Position numbers and translations under genes: made by a program. A DNA stretch of 51,103 nucleotides from Paenibacillus timonensis (lineage in GTDB: Bacteria > Bacillota > Bacilli > Paenibacillales > Paenibacillaceae), in the NCBI RefSeq assembly GCF_009725205.1, contig NZ_WNZY01000032.1, positions 1 to 51,103 of the forward strand, read 5' to 3'. This document shows positions 38,485-46,995 of the stretch, in pieces. The notes below the pieces were generated by a model that searched no databases, was not told the origin of the DNA, and saw nothing but the letters and a program-made list of their open reading frames with translations. Position 1 is the stretch's first letter; every line of letters starts with the position of its first letter.

Positions 38485-38551
38485 CTGGAATAAATAAGCA
38501 CAAGGCGTTCACAAACGAAAGGAAAGCATGAATAGTATTTTTGACAGGTTG

Positions 38552-38560
38552 TGGTATAAT
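38552..38560 (+). promoter_or_regulatory. Extended -10 promoter element of fbaA
   Basis: TGGTATAAT is a TGn-extended consensus -10. The TTGACA at 38541 is only 8 bases away, too close to act as its -35. The fbaA start is 64 bases downstream. Confidence 0.6.
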
Positions 38561-38624
38561 AAGAAAGTGTGTGAATGTCGGCTAAATAAGATAAAATCCC
38601 ACATCCTTAGGAGGATTGAAACCC

Positions 38625-39479
38625 ATGCCATTAGTATCGATGACTGACATGTTGAACAAAGCCCTTGCCGGCAAATATGCCGTAGGCCAGTACAACATCA
38701 ACAACCTGGAATGGACGCAAGCCATTCTGGCTGCAGCTGAAGAAGAGAAATCCCCGGTAATTCTGGGCGTTTCTGAAGGCGCTGCCCGCCATATGGGCGG
38801 TTTCTACACCGTTGTTAAAATGGTGGAAGGCCTGCTGCATGACATGAAAATTACAGTACCCGTTGCAATTCACCTCGACCACGGTTCGAGCTTTGATAAA
38901 TGTAAAGAAGCGATCGACGCTGGCTTTACTTCCGTTATGATCGACGGATCCCATCATCCGATCGACGAGAACATCGCCATGACGAAGCAAGTTGTTGAAT
39001 ACGCTCATGCCAAAGGCGTTTCGGTTGAAGCTGAAGTTGGCACGGTCGGCGGTCAAGAAGACGATGTCATCGGCGGCATCCAATACGCTAACCTGGACGA
39101 GTGCGTTCGTATCGTCAAAGAAACCGGCATCGATACCCTGGCACCTGCTTTGGGCTCCGTGCATGGTCCTTACCACGGCGAGCCGAACCTCGGCTTCAAA
39201 GAAATGGAACAAATCCGCGATGCCGTTAAGCTTCCGCTTGTGCTTCATGGCGGGACAGGCATTCCAACGCATGATATCACCAAAGCGATTTCGCTGGGTA
39301 CTTCCAAAATCAACGTGAACACAGAGAACCAAATTGCGTTCACCAAAGCGGTTCGTGATGTATTGGCTGCTAAACCAGACGCTTACGATCCACGTAAATA
39401 CATCGTTCCTGGTCGCGACGCGATCAAGTCTACGGTGGTTGGTAAAATCCGCGAGTTTGGTTCCAACAACAAGGCTTAA
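38625..39479 (+). CDS. fbaA: Fructose-bisphosphate aldolase, class II
   Basis: 284 aa zinc aldolase of glycolysis and gluconeogenesis. Motifs: [16 protein letters not shown] at the N terminus, zinc-ligand regions [11 protein letters not shown] (His-Asp) and [12 protein letters not shown], and [10 protein letters not shown] with a further zinc histidine. ATG 38625 lies 9 bases after AGGAGGA. Codon use is strongly biased, as for a highly expressed gene. In B. subtilis ywjH (transaldolase) lies between fba and murA; it is absent here. Confidence 0.97.
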   Translation: MPLVSMTDMLNKALAGKYAVGQYNINNLEWTQAILAAAEEEKSPVILGVSEGAARHMGGFYTVVKMVEGLLHDMKITVPVAIHLDHGSSFDKCKEAIDAGFTSVMIDGSHHPIDENIAMTKQVVEYAHAKGVSVEAEVGTVGGQEDDVIGGIQYANLDECVRIVKETGIDTLAPALGSVHGPYHGEPNLGFKEMEQIRDAVKLPLVLHGGTGIPTHDITKAISLGTSKINVNTENQIAFTKAVRDVLAAKPDAYDPRKYIVPGRDAIKSTVVGKIREFGSNNKA

Positions 39480-39675
39480 GGATCAACGCCAAGCGTTTGC
39501 GCCGTACTCCGCTAGGATGGGGGCGGCGCAAACCATAGGGCGGACAAGGGATTGGACCGTCCAGCTGAATAAGGTGACTTGGAGAGTACACCGCTTAGAC
39601 GGTGTCTTTCCATTTCTGCCGCTAAAAATCATGGGCTTGTGTACCGACGCAAATACGTAGGGGGATCCTGGACTT

Positions 39676-40932
39676 ATGGAGAAATTAATGATCCGTGGCG
39701 GACGTCCGCTGAGCGGAAGCGTTTCGATCAGCGGTGCAAAAAACAGCGCAATCGCGCTAATTCCGGCTGCGATCTTGGCAGAATCCGAAGTGGTTCTGGA
39801 TAACTTGCCGATTTTGAGCGACGTGGCGGTATACTCGGAGATTTTGGAGGAGCTGGGTGCTCGCGTCATGTGGGATGGTAGTCAAATGCGCATCGATCCC
39901 ACCCATATTCGTTCGATTCCGATGCCCAATGGGCCGGTAAAGAAGTTACGGGCTTCCTATTATATGATGGGGGCTATGTTAGGGCGTTTCAAAGAAGCTA
40001 CGATCGGCTTGCCGGGAGGATGTAACTTTGAGCCTCGTCCGATTGATCAGCATATCAAAGGGTTTGAAGCATTAGGGGCGACCGTAACCAATGAGCACGG
40101 TGCCATTCATTTGCATGCGAAAGAGCTGCATGGCGCGAAGGTTTACCTGGACGTCAGCAGTGTTGGAGCGACAATTAATATAATGCTGGCGGCGACAAGA
40201 GCCAAAGGCGCTACAATTATCGAAAATGCGGCGAAAGAGCCTGAAATTATAGATGTGGCTACTTTGTTAAATTCCATGGGGGCCGTGATTAAAGGGGCCG
40301 GCACGGAGACGATCCGGATAGAAGGTGTTAGCGAGCTGAAAGGCTGCCGCCATTCCATTATTCCCGACCGGATCCAGGCGGGGACTTATATGATAGCCGC
40401 TGCGGCGACGCGGGGCGATGTCTTAATCGATGGCGTAATTCCTAAACACTTGGAGGCGTTGACGGCAAAATTGCTGGAAATGGGTGCCCAAGTTGAAGAG
40501 CTTGATGAGAGCATTCGAGTGATCGGACGCCCAGACTACCATCATGTCGATGTCAAGGCGTTAGTCTATCCCGGGTTTCCTACGGATATACAGTCGCCGA
40601 TGACGAGTCTGCTCACCCAGGCGAAGGGGATCAGCGTACTTAGCGATTTTGTGTACAGCAACCGGTTTAAGCATGTGCCGGAGCTGGTGCGGATGGGGGC
40701 GAAAATCCGCGTGGAAGGCCGTTCGGCCATCATTGAAGGCGGACCGCTTAATGCAGCCAAGGTCAAAGCGGCGGATTTGCGTGCCGGGGCGGCGCTGGTT
40801 GTAGCCGGATTAACTGTTCCAGAGGGAATTACCGAGGTTTTCGGCGTGGAGCTGATTGATCGGGGTTATGACCATCTGGTTCCGAATTTGCGCGCTTTAG
40901 GCGCGGATGTTTGGCGAGAAACGGAAGAATAA
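39676..40932 (+). CDS. murA: UDP-N-acetylglucosamine 1-carboxyvinyltransferase
   Basis: 418 aa. First committed step of peptidoglycan synthesis: enolpyruvyl transfer from PEP to UDP-GlcNAc. N-terminal [18 protein letters not shown], catalytic Cys116 in [12 protein letters not shown] (the fosfomycin target), and C-terminal [19 protein letters not shown] 39676 follows GGGGATCCTGGA, a modest site. The place between fba and rho is that of B. subtilis murAB (murZ), the second MurA copy; another murA probably exists elsewhere. Confidence 0.96.
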   Translation: MEKLMIRGGRPLSGSVSISGAKNSAIALIPAAILAESEVVLDNLPILSDVAVYSEILEELGARVMWDGSQMRIDPTHIRSIPMPNGPVKKLRASYYMMGAMLGRFKEATIGLPGGCNFEPRPIDQHIKGFEALGATVTNEHGAIHLHAKELHGAKVYLDVSSVGATINIMLAATRAKGATIIENAAKEPEIIDVATLLNSMGAVIKGAGTETIRIEGVSELKGCRHSIIPDRIQAGTYMIAAAATRGDVLIDGVIPKHLEALTAKLLEMGAQVEELDESIRVIGRPDYHHVDVKALVYPGFPTDIQSPMTSLLTQAKGISVLSDFVYSNRFKHVPELVRMGAKIRVEGRSAIIEGGPLNAAKVKAADLRAGAALVVAGLTVPEGITEVFGVELIDRGYDHLVPNLRALGADVWRETEE

Positions 40933-41045
40933 CTTTCCTCTCCGTCGCATAAGTTGCCAAAGATAGGGCATACTAGGCGAATAAGTCTATCATTATGCCA
41001 TGACTTCATAGATTTCAATAAAATTGAATAGGTGGTTATTTTAAT

Positions 41046-42413
41046 ATGGATCTTCAAATCGCCGATCTGGAAGGGATGAAGCTTACCGAGCTGTACAAGC
41101 TGGCGAAGCAGTATCAGATCCCTTATTACGGCCAATTAAAGAAGAAAGAATTGATTTTCGCTATTTTAAGGGCACAGGCTGAACAAAGCGGTCTGATGTT
41201 TATGGAAGGCGTGCTCGAGATTTTGCCGGAAGGGTACGGATTCCTAAGACCGATTAATTATTTGCCCAGTACGGAAGATATTTATATTTCCGCTTCGCAA
41301 ATCCGCAAGTTTGATCTGCGTACCGGGGATCTCGTTTCCGGGAAATGCCGAACGCCTAAAGAAAATGAAAGGTACTTTGGCCTCCTGCAAGTGAACGCCG
41401 TTAACGGCGAGAATCCGGCTATCGCGGCCGAACGTCTGCATTTCCCAGCGTTGACTCCATTATATCCGCAGACCAAATTAGCGCTCGAAACTTCCCCAAA
41501 TCACTTATCCACTCGTATTATGGATTTGCTTGCCCCGGTCGGACTTGGCCAGCGTGGCTTGATCGTGGCGCCGCCGAAAGCAGGGAAGACCTTGCTGCTT
41601 AAGGAAATCGCCAACAGCATCTCCACCAACAATCCCGAAATTGAGTTATTCGTATTGTTGATTGATGAACGTCCGGAAGAAGTAACGGATATGCAGCGCT
41701 CCGTCAAAGGTGAAGTGATTGCTTCTACGTTCGACGAGCTGCCGGAGAACCATATCAAAGTTGCGGAACTTGTGTTGCAGCGCGCTTTGCGATTGGTGGA
41801 GCACAAGAAGGACGTCGTTATTTTGCTGGATAGCATTACGCGTCTTGCCCGCGCCTATAACTTGGTCGTTCCGCCGTCGGGGCGGACGCTGAGCGGGGGG
41901 ATCGATCCGGCTGCCTTCCATCGTCCCAAGCGTTTCTTTGGTTCAGCCCGGAATGTGGAAGAGGGCGGCAGCTTGACGATTTTGGCAACGGCTTTGGTGG
42001 ATACCGGTTCTCGGATGGACGATATTATTTATGAAGAATTTAAAGGCACCGGCAACATGGAGCTGCACCTGGATCGAAAGCTGGCGGAACGCCGGATTTT
42101 CCCGGCCATCGACATTCGTCGCTCCGGCACGCGCCGCGAGGAAGTGCTGCTCAGCAAGGAAGAACTGGATACGATCTGGTCGATTCGCAAGAATATGAAC
42201 GACTCTTACGACTTTGTCGAAGGGTTCCTGAAGAAACTGCGTGACAGCAAGACCAATGCTGAATTCCTGGCATCCTTTGACGTTTCCGGCAACACGCCTT
42301 CGGGTGGCGGTAACGGCGGAGCACGTCGTCCGGTTCGTTCATCAAGCTCCGCCTCTGCGCGGACTAGTTCGACTTCTTCGAACGCCGGGACCCCGCATAA
42401 TTCCACAGTCTAA
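41046..42413 (+). CDS. rho: Transcription termination factor Rho
   Basis: 455 aa. N-terminal helical domain ([20 protein letters not shown]), cold-shock-like RNA-binding domain ([15 protein letters not shown]), and the RecA-type ATPase with Walker A APPKAGKT (Lys181) and Walker [16 protein letters not shown]. After about residue 420 there is a Gly/Ser/Arg-rich tail ([19 protein letters not shown]) beyond the usual end; such tails vary in the genus. The hexamer terminates transcription by pulling on RNA. Followed after 51 bases, including a GGGAAGCA/TGCTTCC hairpin, by the radical SAM gene. Confidence 0.96.
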   Translation: MDLQIADLEGMKLTELYKLAKQYQIPYYGQLKKKELIFAILRAQAEQSGLMFMEGVLEILPEGYGFLRPINYLPSTEDIYISASQIRKFDLRTGDLVSGKCRTPKENERYFGLLQVNAVNGENPAIAAERLHFPALTPLYPQTKLALETSPNHLSTRIMDLLAPVGLGQRGLIVAPPKAGKTLLLKEIANSISTNNPEIELFVLLIDERPEEVTDMQRSVKGEVIASTFDELPENHIKVAELVLQRALRLVEHKKDVVILLDSITRLARAYNLVVPPSGRTLSGGIDPAAFHRPKRFFGSARNVEEGGSLTILATALVDTGSRMDDIIYEEFKGTGNMELHLDRKLAERRIFPAIDIRRSGTRREEVLLSKEELDTIWSIRKNMNDSYDFVEGFLKKLRDSKTNAEFLASFDVSGNTPSGGGNGGARRPVRSSSSASARTSSTSSNAGTPHNSTV

Positions 42414-42464
42414 AAGTGTATCGGGAAGCATTGCTTCCGCGATGAATACAAAGAGGAGAACAAC

Positions 42465-43733
42465 ATGTACTTAGTGTATGCAGATGAACAAGGACAGGTT
42501 TATGATCACTCTTCGCTATACGGTTTAGCCCGCAGCGCGGATATGATCGTGGAGATCATGGAGGATGAGCTGATTCCACTTCCGGAAGGGGCGACGTTGG
42601 TGGGTTTACCATCCACCCGGCCGATCGGCATGGATCCGGAGACTGGCGAAATGAAGCCGCTCCCCGGGAATGTCCAGGCGGTTGGAGCTTTGCTTCCGCA
42701 AGGCTATACCCGTCTTTGTCTGCCGGGGTATGTGAAGACCGACAAGGATTATAAACTCCCTTTGTTCGGATATTCCGCGGTTGTCTGGAAAGACGGTCAG
42801 TTTTATGTGACGGCGCGCTTATCAGACGACCCCGAGAAGTGGAATCCGCTGAATTGCGATCCTCTTGAACTGAAGAATCAAGTGAAAACCTATACTTCCC
42901 GTTATCCGGAGAATCGGCTGTACGAGCATTTATCCAACTGCGCGTTGGGTTATGAGTGTCTAACGGCTTCCAATACGTTTCTGAATCGCTGGGAAGGGGC
43001 GGTCCCTGTCTCCTATTCCTGTAACGCGGGTTGCTTCGGTTGCATTTCTGAACAGCCGGACGATAGCGGATTCGTCTCCCCGCAGACGCGCATGAACTTC
43101 CGTCCGCGCGTTGAAGAGCTGGTGGAGATCATGATGGAGCATTTGACCACGCCGGAGTCGATCATCAGCTTCGGCCAAGGCTGTGAAGGGGAACCGTCCA
43201 CGCAGGCCAAGCTCATCATTGAGTCGATTCGCGAAGTCAGACGCCGGACCGATATGGGGTATATTAATATCAACACCAACGCGGGGCTATCCGATCATAT
43301 TCGCGGGATCGTCGATGCGGGCTTGGATTTGATGCGAGTTAGTACGATCAGCGCGCTGGATGATCATTACAACGCCTACTACAAACCACGTGGCTATACA
43401 TTGGCGAATGTAGAGAAGTCGTTGAAGTATGCTGCGGATCAAGGGGTATATACCTCAATCAACTATCTGATCTTCCCCGGGGTAACAGACCGTGAGGAAG
43501 AAGTGGAAGCGATGATTGAATTTGCTCGTCGCAGCAAGATAAAGCTGATTCAGCTGCGCAACCTGAACATCGACCCTGAAAGCTATCTGGAGTTGATTCC
43601 GAAGGCGAAGGGCGAGATTCTCGGCATGAAGCAGGCGATCGAGATTTTTCAGGAGGAGCTTCCGGACGTTGTAATCGGATCGTACACGCATGTACCGCCG
43701 GCTGAATTGGCCCGGGTCAAAGTGCGAGGATAA
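42465..43733 (+). CDS. Radical SAM protein of unknown function
   Basis: 422 aa. A long N-terminal region (1-180) without recognised motif, rich in beta structure, precedes the radical SAM domain. The iron-sulfur ligands are Cys186, Cys190 and Cys193 in YSCNAGCFGC (CX3CX2C). The SAM-binding region is suggested by IISFGQGCEGEPS (GGE-like), then VSTISALDDHYNAYYKP and INYLIFPGVTD. No C-terminal cysteine cluster of the SPASM type is visible. AGAGGAGA precedes the ATG. It sits between rho and rpmE, probably cotranscribed with rho. The substrate cannot be inferred. Confidence 0.82.
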   Translation: MYLVYADEQGQVYDHSSLYGLARSADMIVEIMEDELIPLPEGATLVGLPSTRPIGMDPETGEMKPLPGNVQAVGALLPQGYTRLCLPGYVKTDKDYKLPLFGYSAVVWKDGQFYVTARLSDDPEKWNPLNCDPLELKNQVKTYTSRYPENRLYEHLSNCALGYECLTASNTFLNRWEGAVPVSYSCNAGCFGCISEQPDDSGFVSPQTRMNFRPRVEELVEIMMEHLTTPESIISFGQGCEGEPSTQAKLIIESIREVRRRTDMGYININTNAGLSDHIRGIVDAGLDLMRVSTISALDDHYNAYYKPRGYTLANVEKSLKYAADQGVYTSINYLIFPGVTDREEEVEAMIEFARRSKIKLIQLRNLNIDPESYLELIPKAKGEILGMKQAIEIFQEELPDVVIGSYTHVPPAELARVKVRG

Positions 43734-43742
43734 AACAGGCAA

Positions 43743-43771
43743 TTGCGTGAAAGGTTGGCCCGTGCTATAAT
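43743..43771 (+). promoter_or_regulatory. Sigma-A promoter of rpmE
   Basis: TTGCGT (43743-43748), 17 bases, TATAAT (43766-43771). The leader of about 55 bases contains a CTGGGC/GCTCAG-type hairpin before the ribosome site. Confidence 0.75.
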
Positions 43772-43834
43772 GCGATTGTGTGTCATTACAACTCTGGGCA
43801 CGACTGAGGCTCAGGGCGGAAAGAGGTGAAAGTG

Positions 43835-44032
43835 ATGAAAGAAGCAGTTCAACCGAAATATCACGTGACTACGGTAACTTGCGCTTGCGGCAACACGTTC
43901 GAAACAGGTTCCGTAAAACAAGACCTGCGCGTTGAAATTTGCTCCAACTGCCATCCATTCTTCACAGGGAAGCAGAAATTCCTGGATGCTGGTGGACGTG
44001 TGGATAGATTCAAAAAGAAATACGGTATCTAA
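43835..44032 (+). CDS. rpmE: 50S ribosomal protein L31 (zinc form)
   Basis: 65 aa. L31 of the zinc-binding type: Cys16, Cys18, Cys36 and Cys39 (TCACGN and [10 protein letters not shown]). ATG 43835 lies 8 bases after AAAGAGG; the GTG at 43826 overlaps the site. As a zinc-containing form it may be replaced by a zinc-free paralogue under zinc starvation, as in B. subtilis. Confidence 0.95.
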   Translation: MKEAVQPKYHVTTVTCACGNTFETGSVKQDLRVEICSNCHPFFTGKQKFLDAGGRVDRFKKKYGI

Positions 44033-44061
44033 GATACCCTTACACAAGCGAAATGACGAAG

Positions 44062-44104
44062 AACGTCTTTGCCTATCTGATGATGGGCGAAGGCGTTTTT
44101 TTCT
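44062..44104 (+). terminator. Intrinsic terminator after rpmE
   Basis: AACGTCTTTGCCT pairs with GGGCGAAGGCGTT through several G-U pairs, followed by TTTTTTCTT. Confidence 0.8.
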
Positions 44105-44154
44105 TATTTACTGACGTGATTATATAAGTTCGGTTTTAGGGAGGCGGCGTACAT

Positions 44155-44824
44155 ATGGAGTTTGATCAGGTGCATCGGTTGTGGTTGGACACGCATCGCA
44201 ACCGTCGTTCCGGCGAACGAAGACCGTTTGGATCGAGGGCATGGGCATGGCGAGCAGCTGTTTTTACGAAATGTATGGTGGCCTTTGCGTAGGAGTCTGG
44301 ATAACCTGCATCCGGAGTATGAAATCGCGGATTGGCGGGGGCGGCCATATTTTGCGGACTTCGCTTGGTTAACGGAAGTCGTGAAGCTCGTCATTGAGGT
44401 CAAAGGATTCGGACCGCATGTTCGCGACATGGATCGCACGATGTATAGCCGGGAGTTGAACAGAGAAATTTTTCTGCAAGCTCTGGGTTACCGGGTGATT
44501 TCTTTGTCTTATGACGATGTGGAGCGACAGCCTGAAATTTGCATCATGCTGCTTCGGATGTTAATGAGTCGCTTTGAGGTATCTGGACAATGTGATCTGG
44601 CTAAGATCGCGTTGAAGTCTACGTTGTTGCAGGCGGTGCAATTAGGCAAATCTATTCGCCCGAAGGATGTAGAGAGTCGGCTTGGCGTAAATCATCGGAC
44701 TGCGGTACGGTATTTACAGCAGTTGTGCCAGCAAGGCTGGCTGCATGCGCATTCCAGCGGGATTTCAGGCCGGGTGTTGATGTATGACGTGGTACGGCGG
44801 GATTGGGATGCGTTTGATTGGTAG
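44155..44824 (+). pseudogene. Frameshifted nuclease-like (DUF559-type) gene
   Basis: The natural start is ATG 44155, 10 bases after GGGAGG, giving MEFDQVHRLWLDTHRNRRSG, but this frame stops at about 44290. The rest of the protein continues in the next frame from about 44222 (DRLDRGHGHGEQLFLRNVWW) to 44824. One extra base near 44221 (within GAACGAAGACC) joins the two into about 222 aa. The body has restriction-nuclease-like features (LHPEYEIADWRGRPYFADF, LVIEVKGFGPHVRDMDR, with D and ExK) and a C-terminal winged-helix-like region (DVESRLGVNHRTAVRYLQQL). It is a frameshift mutation, a sequencing error or programmed slippage. In its absence the longest frame starts at a TTG at 44162 without a proper site. 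Confidence 0.72.
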
Positions 44825-44885
44825 AAGGAGAAGTGCCCCATCGACCCCGACGGACTCCTAATACCGCTCGATGCCAATCGCCAAG

Positions 44886-45061
44886 TGTAAAAGTGCAGTT
44901 GATTCGAGCTAAAATTGAATATTTTGCTTGTTGGAATGTAAAAGTGCAGTTCAAAAGGCTGTAAATTGGAAAACTCGCAGCAACAGGCGGAATTAGACTG
45001 TACTTTTGCATTTGAAACGGCAATTATATGCCGATTTGGCGAAATAAACTGCACTTTTACA
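44886..45061. repeat. Four 15-bp motifs in exact dyad symmetry, 51-bp spacing
   Basis: TGTAAAAGTGCAGTT occurs at 44886-44900 and 44937-44951 (51 bp apart). Its reverse complement occurs at 45047-45061 exactly (AACTGCACTTTTACA) and at 44996-45010 with three mismatches (GACTGTACTTTTGCA), also 51 bp apart. All four are symmetric about 44973.5. The spacers are only weakly similar. The 340-base gap between the frameshifted gene and the GH18-like gene holds this element and no gene. Confidence 0.8.
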
Positions 45062-45164
45062 TTTCAGACAGTCGAGATGGGGCGTATGGGTCAGATAAAA
45101 ACAGGTCGGAGACGATAACCGACATCTGTCAGCCCTCGATCCAACCTGCTTATTCAACAAGCCA

Positions 45165-46421
45165 TTACTTCTTAAATTCCACGCTTTGCTTAAGGCTGGT
45201 CCACTCATCACTCTTGATAATGCCCAGCCGCCATAAGGCGATGCCTTTCAGATCATAACGTTTCGCCAGACCGGTCAGCGTCTTGACGGTCGTTTGGTCC
45301 TCGCTGTCCAGGTTGAGCCCGAGGATCAGTTTGCTGGCGCTGGTCTCTTTTAGGGCCAAACGTATCGCTTCATCTACTTTATCCACCGGCTGCGGCCGAC
45401 CGCTGTTGTCTCCCGGGAGGTAATCGTAAGCCATGATCATGATTTCGTCCGCCAGCGCCCCGAGTGTCTTATAGTCATAGCCCTGATAAGACGAATTCAA
45501 CGGGTGGAGAGCCAAGGATAACTTGAGGCCGGCAGCCCGAGCTTGCTTAGACAATTCCTTCACGAAGGCGTTAAAAGCTTGACGCGTAGTCGCTTTGTCC
45601 GTCGTTAAGCCGAGCCCTTCGAAATCAAGCATGATGCCTTGGAATGCTTTCTCTGTAGCCGCACTGACCATGTCGGTGATCGCCTGCTGGCGCAGGGCAG
45701 GATCTTCAATGATCCGGGTTAGCTCCCCTTTCACGTCACTGGAGTAGACCATCAAATAAGGCAAGGTTCGAGCGGCAGCTGCGTCATTCACGAGACTGTC
45801 CGGGGTTACATCGCCAGCGGACTGCGGTAGTCGGAAGACATCGCCGGTTTGCGTGAACTGCCCATTCTCATCGATGCGACTCCAGCCGAAAGCAACGGCG
45901 TCCAGACCAGGAACCGCTCCTACGTCCGAGTAGGAGGAAATGGCGTAGAAGCCCAGCGTATACATCCGCTCCTGCGGAGAGGCGATGGATACGGTCTTGG
46001 ATGTTTGGTCCCATCCAACCTGAGCTCCGAACTGCTGACTGAAGAAGCTGAGCGGAATCAGCGTATTGCCGCCTACGGACCGAGGGGCAACCGCCAATGG
46101 GATGGAAGTGTTGTTCACCTTCGCCGTTTTGCTGTTCAGCGTTAGTTGCACATGGATTGCTTCGGCTCCTGTACCTTTGACAGCGGTGATCGTTTTAGAG
46201 GCCTGATTCCAAGTGACGGTAATCCCGAGCGCTTCGGATATGGAGCGGAACGGAACCAGCGTCGTGCCACTCACGATCATAGGTTCGCCAGAAAAGGCCA
46301 ACGGATATCCGTCCAGCAGAATCCGTACGGATGACGCCGCCTCAGAGTGAGAAGGCTGCATTCCGAACAGGCCTCCAGCCAAAAGGGTAGTGGCCAGCAA
46401 GATTTTCCCGATAGGTTTCAT
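45165..46421 (-). CDS. Secreted protein with copper amine oxidase-N and GH18-like domains
   Basis: 418 aa. Signal peptide (KILLATTLLAGGLFGMQPSHSEA), then a copper amine oxidase N-terminal domain at about 30-150 (VRILLDGYPLAFSGEPMIV, TLVPFRSISEALG, TLIPLSFFSQQFG), a domain often used for envelope attachment in Paenibacillus, then a glycosyl hydrolase 18-like barrel with GIMLDFEGLG (the DxxE catalytic strand in LDFEG form), LALHPLN, IMIMAYDY and LKGIALWRLG. The layout resembles spore or wall hydrolases of the YaaH/YdhD group, and B. subtilis yaaH lies in the equivalent region near ffs-dnaX. Substrate not shown. Confidence 0.85.
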   Translation of the reverse strand: MKPIGKILLATTLLAGGLFGMQPSHSEAASSVRILLDGYPLAFSGEPMIVSGTTLVPFRSISEALGITVTWNQASKTITAVKGTGAEAIHVQLTLNSKTAKVNNTSIPLAVAPRSVGGNTLIPLSFFSQQFGAQVGWDQTSKTVSIASPQERMYTLGFYAISSYSDVGAVPGLDAVAFGWSRIDENGQFTQTGDVFRLPQSAGDVTPDSLVNDAAAARTLPYLMVYSSDVKGELTRIIEDPALRQQAITDMVSAATEKAFQGIMLDFEGLGLTTDKATTRQAFNAFVKELSKQARAAGLKLSLALHPLNSSYQGYDYKTLGALADEIMIMAYDYLPGDNSGRPQPVDKVDEAIRLALKETSASKLILGLNLDSEDQTTVKTLTGLAKRYDLKGIALWRLGIIKSDEWTSLKQSVEFKK

Positions 46422-46565
46422 GTGTTTCTCCTCTCTTATGTTCTCTTATTCTATTAATATATCAAAATAAAGCTAGAGTTGCATGGAGAGGTAAGGCATA
46501 AATCAGTGACAGCCAAGGCATAGACAAGGCACCTCAGCCCACCTCAGCCAACTTCTTCCCTCCGG

Positions 46566-46594
46566 TTGCAATTTGTACAGGCATAAGATATACT
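46566..46594 (+). promoter_or_regulatory. Sigma-A promoter of ffs
   Basis: TTGCAA (46566-46571), 17 bases, TATACT (46589-46594). The expected start 7 bases downstream coincides with the 5' end of the SRP RNA at 46601. Confidence 0.8.
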
Positions 46595-46600
46595 TAGTTT

Positions 46601-46871
46601 CACCGTGCTAGATGGGGAGGTAGCGGTGCCCTGTAACTCGCAATCCGCTGTAGCGAGGTTGAAGTCCTGTTAGAGGTCTTGTCGATGTGAGGCCGGTCTT
46701 TACGGCAGATGTTGACGGACGGGTCCTCCGCAAGGAGTACCTGCGAACCTGGTCAGGTCCGGAAGGAAGCAGCCATAAGCAGTATTACTCCTGTGCCGGA
46801 GGGCAGCCTGTCCCGAGTCATGCCGTAAAGGTGCCGCTCGGATCGCAATGATCAATAACAGGTGCACGGTG
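46601..46871 (+). ncRNA. ffs: Signal recognition particle RNA (Bacillus long type)
   Basis: About 271 nt. The termini CACCGTGC and GCACGGTG pair. The Alu-type 5' part GCTAGATGGGGAGGTAGCGG and TGCCCTGTAAC match Bacillus scRNA, and the domain IV tip GTCAGGTCCGGAAGGAAGCA is the universally conserved Ffh site. It lies directly upstream of dnaX, as in B. subtilis. Confidence 0.96.
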
Positions 46872-46887
46872 AATATACGATAAGAAA

Positions 46888-46921
46888 TACATCTTTGTCT
46901 GCGGACAGGGGTGTTTTTTTG
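46888..46921 (+). terminator. Intrinsic terminator after ffs
   Basis: ACATCTTTGTC-TGCG-GACAGGGGTGT forms a full stem with G-U pairs, followed by TTTTTTTG. The dnaX promoter probably overlaps its end (TTGTAC at 46919, TATAAT at 46944-46949, 19-base spacer). Confidence 0.8.
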
Positions 46922-46995
46922 TACATAGACCAAAAGGCTATAGTATAATAAGGAAACGACAACCGTCGTTTGAGGAAAGAAAGAGGTGCCGCATA

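Noticed and set aside
38541..38546. TTGACA as the -35 box of fbaA
   Set aside because: It is only 8 bases from TATAAT; the extended -10 explains the promoter better.
44162..44824. Intact gene starting at TTG 44162
   Set aside because: Its first 20 residues do not fit, while the ATG at 44155 in another frame has the ribosome site and a fitting N terminus; a frameshift is more likely.
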